Positions 54,284 to 61,485 of a stretch of 64,000 nt of DNA are shown in pieces. Position numbers and translations under genes: made by a program. Position 1 is the stretch's first letter. Every line of letters begins with the position of its first letter. The notes below the pieces were generated by a model, which was not told the DNA's origin, ran no database searches, and saw nothing but the letters and a program-made list of their open reading frames with translations. The DNA is from Bacteroidota bacterium (lineage in GTDB: Bacteria; Bacteroidota; Bacteroidia; B-17B0; Aurantibacillaceae), in NCBI GenBank assembly GCA_020162035.1, contig JAIUNM010000005.1, forward strand, positions 124,001 to 188,000, written 5' to 3'.

Positions 54284-57200
54284 TTATTCTTTTATTATTT
54301 TTTTAGTTACATTAAACCCGTTTTCGGTTTTAACAGATAAATAATATACTCCTTTTGAAAAACTACTTAAATCTACTTTACTTACCGTTGTTTGTTCTTC
54401 ATTAACTAAAATAATTCTTCCTGTTATGTCAACCAACGAAATAATTTTTAAACCTTCTGTTGGAATACTAATAGTTAATACACCGTTTGTTGGGTTTGGA
54501 TAAACTACGATGTTTGAAATTAAATTGTTTTTTAACCCACTTGGTGTTTGCGATATAATACAAGCGTTATTGTTAGTTGTGCAACCATTTGCATCGGTAA
54601 CAATAACAGAATAACAACCAACAGGTAAATTGTTTACTATTGATGTTGTATAATTACCCGGAATCCAATTATATGTAAAAGGCGAAGCGCCAGTAGCGTT
54701 TACAGAAACCGCTCCATTTGAACAAGAAGGGCAAGTTGCCAAGGTTGTACTAGACGTTGAGCCAGGGAGTGCATTTACAATAATACTTACAACATTTGAG
54801 CCTGTACACACTCCCAAAGATCCATTTACCGTATAATTTGAATTACTTGTAGGTGATACACTTATTGATGAACTGTTTGACCCCGTTGACCAAGTGTAAC
54901 TTGATGCTCCTGTTGCACTTAAATTAACCGATGAGCCACTACAAATTGTAGAATTGTTTGCACTAATATTAACACTTAATCCACTACCAATTGTTACAGA
55001 TACAGTTTTAGAGTTAATGCAACCTGATATGTTTCCAACAACTGTATATGTTGTGTTTGATGAAGGCGAAACAACTAAATTAGAACTTGTTGCGCCTGTG
55101 TTCCAACTGTACGATGTTGCGCCAGATGCTGTTAATGTGGCTGTGCCCCCCGCACATATAGTTGCATTACTAACGCTTACTGTTGGAGTTGTATTAACTG
55201 TAACTGTTGCTGTTTTTACATTAGTACAACCTGATGAATTATTTCCTGTTACAGTATATACAGTTGTAGTTGAAGGATTAATGTTAATAGAAGAAGTAGT
55301 TGCTCCAGTGCTCCAAACATAATTTGATGCTCCAGTTGCAATTAAGTTTATAGAATTACCACTACAAATGGTAGTTGAATTAACAGTAACTGTTGGATTT
55401 GAAACCACTGTTACTGTAGCAGTTTTTACATTTATACAAGAACCATTATTGCCTGTTACCGTGTAAACTGTGTTTCCGGTTGGAGAAGGATTAATAATTG
55501 AAGTAGTTGCTCCCGTGTTCCAACTATATCCACTTGCTCCTGTAGCGGTTAGTGTTGCTGTGTTTCCTAAACAAATTGTTGAATTATTAACAGTAACTGT
55601 AGGTGTAATTGTTGCGTTTATTGTAATTGTTTTATTTGCCGTACATAAGCCAGTTTTACCTATTACTGTATAAGTTGTAGCAACCAAAGGGCTAACACTT
55701 ATACTCGTTGCATTGCTTCCGGTGTTCCATGTATAAGTAGTTGCGCCACCTGCAGTTAAGGTTGTTGTATTACCAGTACAAATATTTGTAGATGTTGCTG
55801 AAACACTAACATTTATAGCACCAGTAACACTAACTGTTGCAGTTTTAACGTTTGAGCAAACACCATTACTTCCTGTAACTGTATAAATAGTTGTAACTGT
55901 TGGAGATGGGTTAATATTAGATGATGTAGCACCAGTGTTCCAAGAATATGTTGAAGCTCCACTAGCGCTTAAAGTTGCTGTTCCGCCAGCACAAATACTT
56001 GCATTATTAACACTAACGGTTGGCGTAGTTGATACTGTTACGGTAGTAGTTTTACTGCCTGAACATGAACCGTTTGTGCCACTAACAGTATAAAATGTTG
56101 TAGAAAGTGGATTTACGGTTATGCTACTACTATTAGATCCTGTGTTCCATGTATAAGTAGTTGCCCCTGTTGCCGTTAGTGTTGCTGAATTTCCACTACA
56201 TATAGTTGCTGTGTTTACATTTATTGAAAGTGCGCCACTAACCGTAACATTTGTGGTTCTTGTATTAACACAAGTGCCTGTGTTGCCTGTTAAAGTGTAT
56301 ATTGTAGTTGTTGTAGGATTAACAACTACTTGTGTGCCTGTTGTGCTTCCTGGTGTCCATGTGTAGCCTGTGGCTCCACCTGTTGCCGTTAGGGTTGCGC
56401 TACTTCCTCCGCAAATAGTTGCGCTACTAGCAGATAATGTAAATGATCCTGTAACAGAAAAATTTTGCATATTGTTATTATTGCTGCTATTAGAATCAGA
56501 ACCTCCATTTACTGAAGATAAATTAACAGTAAAAGCTTTTACACCGTTAGTAATGTTAATTATTGGAGGTAAATTAATTGTTGATGTTGCTCCTACACCT
56601 AATGAACCCGTCCATGTATAAGTTTGAGTAGGTTTGCCAGTTACGCTATAATTAAAAACAGCAGAAGTTATTATGTTAGATCCTAAATTAGCTACACGAA
56701 TTGATGGGTTTAATGTGTTGTTACAATTGATAACCTGAGAGTATGTTGGAGATATAACATTAATTATTGCTAAGTCATTTGTTGTTGGAGGTAAATTACA
56801 TACTGTTGAGGTTAAAAGTGCTGCTCTCATAGGAGAATGTGTCATAATTAATTGGGCTCTATATTTTTGATCCATCGTAAACATATTCATACACGCATCA
56901 TACGTATAATCCATATAATTCATAAACATTTCTCCAGTTGTATTTCCTCCACAAACACCAAGTTTGTATGGGTGTGTAGGGCATCCTCCATTTGAAGTTT
57001 GTGCAGTTGGTGTATCATTACAATAATCTGTTGCGCATGTGGCATCTCCCCAAATATGTCGTAAACCAACCCAATGACCCATTTCGTGTACTACAGTTCT
57101 CCCTCCATTATATGGATAACTTGCCGCCGCAGTTCCTATGCTTCCAAAATAATTTGGAGGCATAACTAAACCATCCGTTGTTGCAGATCCATATGGTGCT

Positions 57201-57853
57201 GGAATTCCTGTAATTCCAGAAGTTCCAGGATTTGGAAAAGTAGCATATCCTAAAATTCCACCAGATAAAGGAACTGTCCACATATTTAAATATTTATTTG
57301 GATCCCATATACTATTTGGTTTTACCGTTGCATCAGTATAAGCCATAGAATAAGGAAAAGCATTCCATCCTTTGCTTACTCTGTTTACTCTATCTATCCC
57401 TGGTTCGGCTAAAACTCCGCCGGTTGGGTTAACCACCGCTAAACAAAAATTGAATTGAAATTTACCAAGTAGGGGTTTAAAAATTGCTGGAATTAAAGTG
57501 GTATCAGGGTTTAAACCATTAAAATCTCTATTAAGTATTGTAATTTGGTTTTGAATTTGTGCCGAATTTAAATTATTCCCTGAAGTTGCTCCAATTGTAT
57601 TAACTGCTTCGTTATTATGCACAACATGAACAATTACGGGTATATTAAAAACAGCCATTGTTGAGTTGTTTCCGCTACCAGAGCCTTTAGTTGTTGCTTG
57701 TGTTGGATATAATGAGTTTACCCAGTTTTCAAATTGATTGTTAGGAGCAGCAGTACCGCAATTGCGAGTTGTTGTTATTAACTGCGCTTTACTTAACTGC
57801 GTAAAAACTGTAAATAAAAGAACAATTAAAATTGAATTAAATGTTGATTTCAT
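54284..57853 (-). CDS. Secreted M43 (pappalysin-type) metalloprotease with Ig-like repeats and T9SS domain
   Basis: 1189 residues. A signal peptide (SILIVLLFTVFTQLSKAQ) precedes a metzincin domain with H256-EMG-H260-WVGLR-H266 and a Met-turn near MNYMDYTYDACM. A CARDB-like region (~370-470) leads into eight Ig-like repeats of about 70 residues, one SprB-like repeat (VGCYSVIVTDANGC) and a T9SS type A sorting domain (VYPNPTNGVLTI, LVDITGRII, KGVYYLSV). The repeats probably space the protease from the cell surface. The repeat region is Thr/Ser/Asn-rich. Confidence 0.93.
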   Translation of the reverse strand: MKSTFNSILIVLLFTVFTQLSKAQLITTTRNCGTAAPNNQFENWVNSLYPTQATTKGSGSGNNSTMAVFNIPVIVHVVHNNEAVNTIGATSGNNLNSAQIQNQITILNRDFNGLNPDTTLIPAIFKPLLGKFQFNFCLAVVNPTGGVLAEPGIDRVNRVSKGWNAFPYSMAYTDATVKPNSIWDPNKYLNMWTVPLSGGILGYATFPNPGTSGITGIPAPYGSATTDGLVMPPNYFGSIGTAAASYPYNGGRTVVHEMGHWVGLRHIWGDATCATDYCNDTPTAQTSNGGCPTHPYKLGVCGGNTTGEMFMNYMDYTYDACMNMFTMDQKYRAQLIMTHSPMRAALLTSTVCNLPPTTNDLAIINVISPTYSQVINCNNTLNPSIRVANLGSNIITSAVFNYSVTGKPTQTYTWTGSLGVGATSTINLPPIINITNGVKAFTVNLSSVNGGSDSNSSNNNNMQNFSVTGSFTLSASSATICGGSSATLTATGGATGYTWTPGSTTGTQVVVNPTTTTIYTLTGNTGTCVNTRTTNVTVSGALSINVNTATICSGNSATLTATGATTYTWNTGSNSSSITVNPLSTTFYTVSGTNGSCSGSKTTTVTVSTTPTVSVNNASICAGGTATLSASGASTYSWNTGATSSNINPSPTVTTIYTVTGSNGVCSNVKTATVSVTGAINVSVSATSTNICTGNTTTLTAGGATTYTWNTGSNATSISVSPLVATTYTVIGKTGLCTANKTITINATITPTVTVNNSTICLGNTATLTATGASGYSWNTGATTSIINPSPTGNTVYTVTGNNGSCINVKTATVTVVSNPTVTVNSTTICSGNSINLIATGASNYVWSTGATTSSININPSTTTVYTVTGNNSSGCTNVKTATVTVNTTPTVSVSNATICAGGTATLTASGATSYSWNTGATSSNLVVSPSSNTTYTVVGNISGCINSKTVSVTIGSGLSVNISANNSTICSGSSVNLSATGASSYTWSTGSNSSSISVSPTSNSNYTVNGSLGVCTGSNVVSIIVNALPGSTSSTTLATCPSCSNGAVSVNATGASPFTYNWIPGNYTTSIVNNLPVGCYSVIVTDANGCTTNNNACIISQTPSGLKNNLISNIVVYPNPTNGVLTISIPTEGLKIISLVDITGRIILVNEEQTTVSKVDLSSFSKGVYYLSVKTENGFNVTKKIIKE
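54780..56448 (-). repeat. Eight tandem Ig-like coding repeats
   Basis: Eight units of about 70 residues (~210 bases) in the M43 protease. Each has TICxGxSATLTATGA, a YxWNTGxxSSxI strand, then YTVTGxNGxC and TVTV. Units differ at many positions, so they diverged after expansion. Long open frames on the opposite strand are a by-product of this repeat composition. Confidence 0.85.
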
Positions 57854-58070
57854 GTCTTAATAATTTAACTACAAGATAACATATAGTTGAATTTTATTAA
57901 AACCACTAATAAAGTTTTTTAACCATTAAAACTTATTAAATCAATTTAAAGTTTTAGTTCGATAAAAATTAAACCATAATTGCTTTTAAAATTGAACATA
58001 TTTCTTAAATAATAAGCCGTTGTGTTTTTAGTAAAAATCAAAGTAACAAAAAACAATTTATGTCCTAAAA

Positions 58071-58622
58071 TTATTTATTTTCTTTGTTAATGAATTGTTT
58101 TAGTTCTCCAACTAATTGATAGGCATAATTATCTTCTATTTGCATTGCCATAAAAACTGTTTTTCCTTGATGTTGAAACGATATTCTTTCTCCTCCTTTT
58201 ATCCAAAAACTTTGGTTAATATTATCTGCCCAACTGGTATTTTTAATTTCAATAACTTTTATTTCATCAATTAAATGGCTATCAAAACTGTAAATTTTTC
58301 CTTTTTTATTAATTTCTCTTTGATAGTTTAATTGGCCATCTTGTAACCATATTTTTTCAGCTCCAAATTTTTTCCAAATAAAAGCTTTAATTATCTTATA
58401 TTCAAAATACAACCAAAAAGAGAGGTAAACAATAATAACTAGTTTTACGTCTTGGTTTGTGTTACTAAAGTAATTAAATAAAACAACCAAACCACAAACC
58501 GTCCATGCAAACAACCATAAAAACATCATGCCAAGTTTGCTTTTGCTTGAGTTAGCTAAAATTACAATACTTAAAAGGTTTTCTTTTTTTAATACACTTA
58601 TTCTTTCGCTTAGTACTTTCAT
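58071..58622 (-). CDS. Hypothetical membrane protein
   Basis: 183 residues, family not recognised. Two membrane helices (~32-52 and ~61-78) follow a polar N-terminus; the C-terminal ~100 residues are soluble and beta-rich (WLQDGQLNYQREI, QSFWIKGGERISFQHQG). The layout recalls PH-like (bPH) membrane proteins, but this is weak. It stands alone; a TACTTTTA element lies six bases upstream of the ATG. Confidence 0.65.
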   Translation of the reverse strand: MKVLSERISVLKKENLLSIVILANSSKSKLGMMFLWLFAWTVCGLVVLFNYFSNTNQDVKLVIIVYLSFWLYFEYKIIKAFIWKKFGAEKIWLQDGQLNYQREINKKGKIYSFDSHLIDEIKVIEIKNTSWADNINQSFWIKGGERISFQHQGKTVFMAMQIEDNYAYQLVGELKQFINKENK

Positions 58623-58628
58623 GGAATG

Positions 58629-58636
58629 TAAAAGTA
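58629..58636 (-). promoter_or_regulatory. TAnnTTTA -7 element
   Basis: TACTTTTA on the minus strand, six bases before the ATG at 58622. Confidence 0.4.
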
Positions 58637-58698
58637 CAATCTTTAACCTGTTTAATCAACACAAATTAGTTGTTATAGTTTTTACTTTTTAACATAAA

Positions 58699-58726
58699 AA
58701 TCCCACGGTACCTCTACCATGGGATT
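58699..58726 (-). terminator. Rho-independent terminator of recA
   Basis: Arms of 12 bases (AATCCCATGGTA / TACCGTGGGATT on the minus strand, one G-T pair), a 4-base loop and a short T-run. It begins 28 bases after the recA stop. Confidence 0.85.
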
Positions 58727-58753
58727 AAACCAAACCTCAATTAACAAAAGCAA

Positions 58754-59821
58754 TTACTCCGAAGGAGCAGCTTCAGCCATTAAAGCATCCTTAATTTTGT
58801 TTTCAATTTCTTCGGCTAAATCAGGGTTTTCTAAAAATAAAGATTTAACCGCATCTCTCCCTTGTCCTAGTTTTGTATCATCATAACTAAACCAAGAGCC
58901 TGCTTTTTTAATTATACCTTTATCAACACCTATATCAATAATTTCGCCTACTTTGCTAATGCCTTCTCCAAAAATTATATCAAACTCTGCTTGACGAAAA
59001 GGTGGTGCTACTTTGTTTTTAATTACTTTTACTCGTGCACGATTTCCACTTACAACATCACCTTCTTTTAACTGACTTACTCTTCTAATATCTAAACGAA
59101 CTGATGCATAAAATTTAAGTGCGTTTCCACCAGTTGTTGTTTCGGGGTTACCAAACATTACACCAATTTTTTCGCGTAATTGATTAATAAATATACAGCA
59201 ACATCCTGTTTTGTTTATTGTACCAGTTAGTTTACGTAACGCTTGACTCATTAAGCGTGCTTGTAAGCCCATGCGGCTATCGCCCATTTCTCCTTCAATT
59301 TCAGCTTTTGGAGTAAGTGCGGCAACCGAATCTATAACCACTAAATCAACCGCTCCGCTTCTAATTAAATTATCTGCAATTTCTAAAGCTTGTTCACCAT
59401 TATCTGGTTGAGATATTAATAAGCTTTCTGTATCAACGCCTAATTTTTCTGCATAAAATCTATCAAAAGCATGCTCTGCGTCAATAATTGCTGCAATACC
59501 TCCTGTTTTTTGTACACTTGCAATTGCATGAATAGCTAAAGTTGTTTTACCTGAACTTTCTGGTCCATAAATTTCAACTATACGGCCTTTAGGTAAACCC
59601 CCTATACCTAAAGCTATATCTAAACCAAGCGAACCAGTACTTATCGCTTCCATTTGCTCAACTTTACTATCACCTAGCTTCATAATTGTTCCTTTACCAT
59701 ATGTTTTTTCTAACTTATCTAAAGTTAATTGTAAAGCTTTAAGTTTTTCTGAGTTTACCGATTTTTTACTTGAAGAAGATTCCATTTCATCTAAAACTTC
59801 TTCTGCTGTTTTTCTTGCCAT
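58754..59821 (-). CDS. recA: Recombinase A
   Basis: The strand-exchange protein of homologous recombination and inducer of the SOS response. 355 residues: Walker [10 protein letters not shown] at 86-94, [35 protein letters not shown] (L2 region, split here as the family motif), and an acidic tail ([19 protein letters not shown]). A TACCTTTG promoter lies about 98 bases upstream, giving a long leader for this genome; I see no obvious LexA palindrome. Confidence 0.98.
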   Translation of the reverse strand: MARKTAEEVLDEMESSSSKKSVNSEKLKALQLTLDKLEKTYGKGTIMKLGDSKVEQMEAISTGSLGLDIALGIGGLPKGRIVEIYGPESSGKTTLAIHAIASVQKTGGIAAIIDAEHAFDRFYAEKLGVDTESLLISQPDNGEQALEIADNLIRSGAVDLVVIDSVAALTPKAEIEGEMGDSRMGLQARLMSQALRKLTGTINKTGCCCIFINQLREKIGVMFGNPETTTGGNALKFYASVRLDIRRVSQLKEGDVVSGNRARVKVIKNKVAPPFRQAEFDIIFGEGISKVGEIIDIGVDKGIIKKAGSWFSYDDTKLGQGRDAVKSLFLENPDLAEEIENKIKDALMAEAAPSE

Positions 59822-60149
59822 ATATATTTATTTTTATTTATTACTTCTTTATTTTAAAGTTAATTAAAGTATTTTTTAATTTTTGTTTTTTAATTAACAC
59901 TATCAATTAATTTCTCTACAAAGGTAACAACAAAAAAAAGCAATGTGTTGCTATACTTTGTAGCATCTTAAAAATTAGTTGATTTTACTAGTGTTTTAAA
60001 GGTAAATGGTTTTTTACAAAACATAAAATTTAAGTTAAAAAAGTTGTTTTGGTTAAACTTATTTTGGTTTTTTATGGTTTATAAAGTTTTTTGTAATTAG
60101 CAATTTGTAATTGTACTTTAGTTTAATTTTAATTTAACTATTTAAAAAT
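59822..60149. other. Divergent intergenic region between recA and the PEP-mutase-like gene
   Basis: 328 bases, very AT-rich, with no gene. It holds the recA promoter (59919-59926) and a short imperfect palindrome GCAATGTGTTGC near 59940. The right half has TTTG and TACTTTAG (near 60114) as a weak candidate promoter for the plus-strand gene. No RNA gene or riboswitch is evident. Confidence 0.6.
59919..59926 (-). promoter_or_regulatory. TAnnTTTG -7 element of recA
   Basis: TACCTTTG on the minus strand, an exact consensus match about 98 bases before the recA ATG. Confidence 0.6.
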
Positions 60150-61007
60150 ATGAGTGTACATAAAAACAGTCAAAAATCTCAAGCTGAAAAAGCTAATGAT
60201 TTTAAACAACTGCATCTTTCTAATAAACTTTTAATTCTTCCTAATATTTGGGATGTTTTAGGCGCAAGGCTTTTAGAAAGCATAGGGTATAAAGCAATAG
60301 CAACTGCAAGCGCATCTGTTGCTTTTTCTAATGGATATTATGATGGAGAAAATATTCCATTTCATTCCGTATTAAATAATTTAAAAAGTATTTGTGATAA
60401 CGTAAGTTTGCCCGTAACAGCTGATATTGAGTGTGCATATGCAAGTAACAAAAACGAATTAAAAGAAAATATTCGTTTAATAATAAACACTGGTGTGGTT
60501 GGTATTAATTTTGAAGATACCGATAAACAAAGTCAACAATTAAATGATATTTCTTATCAATGCGAGCTAATAAAAATTATTAGGAGTGTTGCTATCGAAA
60601 TGGGTGTTAACTTATTTATTAATGCGCGCACAGATGTTATGTTACATTCTTCATTGTTTTCTAATTTAGAGGCGCAACAAGTAGAGCTAGTTAAACGAGG
60701 GAAAGAATACATAAACGCTGGTGCAGATTGTTTTTTTCCGGTAGCATTAAAAAACGAAACGATGATTACTCAATTAGTGTCCTCTATAAATGTACCTATT
60801 AATATATTAGCTATACCCGGCATACCTCCATTTAATGTGTTAGAAAAGATAGGTGTTGCTAGGGTAAGTTTAGGTCCTGGATTTTTAAAAACTGCTATTA
60901 AATCAATGAAAGACCTTGCCGAAGATTTATTACAACAAAATGGCTACGATAAAATTATGGGAAACACTATTACAACCGATTATTTAAAAACTCTGATTAA
61001 ATCTTAA
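60150..61007 (+). CDS. Isocitrate lyase/PEP mutase superfamily protein
   Basis: 285 residues of the PEP mutase-type TIM barrel: LILPNIWDVLGARLLES near the N-terminus, ATASASVAFSNGYYDG, PVTADIECAYA (metal-binding Asp), INFEDT, FINARTDVML, and IPGIPPF. The KKCGH-type loop of true isocitrate lyase is absent, so that activity is unlikely. Relatives include phosphonopyruvate hydrolase, oxaloacetase and methylisocitrate lyase; the substrate is unclear. An AhpD-like gene follows six bases later. Confidence 0.85.
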   Translation: MSVHKNSQKSQAEKANDFKQLHLSNKLLILPNIWDVLGARLLESIGYKAIATASASVAFSNGYYDGENIPFHSVLNNLKSICDNVSLPVTADIECAYASNKNELKENIRLIINTGVVGINFEDTDKQSQQLNDISYQCELIKIIRSVAIEMGVNLFINARTDVMLHSSLFSNLEAQQVELVKRGKEYINAGADCFFPVALKNETMITQLVSSINVPINILAIPGIPPFNVLEKIGVARVSLGPGFLKTAIKSMKDLAEDLLQQNGYDKIMGNTITTDYLKTLIKS

Positions 61008-61013
61008 TTAGTT

Positions 61014-61460
61014 ATGGAAATCAATAAAAGAAAATCAATAAAAGAATTAGATTCAACTGCGTATGACGCAATGTTAAATTTAGAAAATTGGAGTAAAAAT
61101 TGCGAATTGCCTGCATTACAAAAAGAACTAATTAAAATAAGGGCTTCGCAAATTAATGGTTGTGCTTATTGCCTTGATATGCACACCGAAATAGCTGTAA
61201 AATTAGGAGAAACACCAAGAAGGCTTTTTGCAATTTCTGTATGGCACGAATCTCATTTATTTACAAGTGAAGAAAGAGTTTTATTAAAATTAACGGAAGA
61301 GATTACAACAATTAGCAATAAAGGGTTAACTGATGATACCTATTTAAGCAGTATAAATTGTTTTGGCGAAAAATTAACAGCGCAAATAATTATGATTATT
61401 ACAACTATTAATGCTTGGAATAGAATATTAGTTTCAACAAAACAAATCTATAAAAAATAA
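61014..61460 (+). CDS. Carboxymuconolactone decarboxylase/AhpD-like protein
   Basis: 148 residues, with the AhpD-type redox motif C50-AY-C53-xxx-H57 (QINGCAYCLDMHTE) and RRLFAISVWHES. In this family the CxxC pair reduces peroxidase partners; other members decarboxylate. It is six bases after the PEP-mutase-like gene and likely in the same transcript. Confidence 0.88.
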   Translation: MEINKRKSIKELDSTAYDAMLNLENWSKNCELPALQKELIKIRASQINGCAYCLDMHTEIAVKLGETPRRLFAISVWHESHLFTSEERVLLKLTEEITTISNKGLTDDTYLSSINCFGEKLTAQIIMIITTINAWNRILVSTKQIYKK

Positions 61461-61485
61461 ATTTGTTTTGTTGAGGTTTTAACTG

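Noticed and set aside
54780-56448. Regular ~210-base repeats that might suggest a CRISPR or satellite array
   Set aside because: They are in-frame coding repeats with conserved protein motifs and no identical short repeat with unique spacers.
54954-56621. Three overlapping plus-strand open frames of 67-122 codons
   Set aside because: They are antisense to the Ig-like repeats of the M43 protease. Their Val/Leu/Pro-rich translations mirror the repeat composition, and they recur at repeat spacing.
59938-59952. GCAATGTGTTGC as a LexA-type SOS box for recA
   Set aside because: It is a short imperfect palindrome of four paired bases per arm that matches no known LexA consensus and has no second copy.
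60150-61007. Isocitrate lyase
   Set aside because: The protein is too short and lacks the catalytic KKCGH-type loop; only the wider PEP mutase superfamily is supported.
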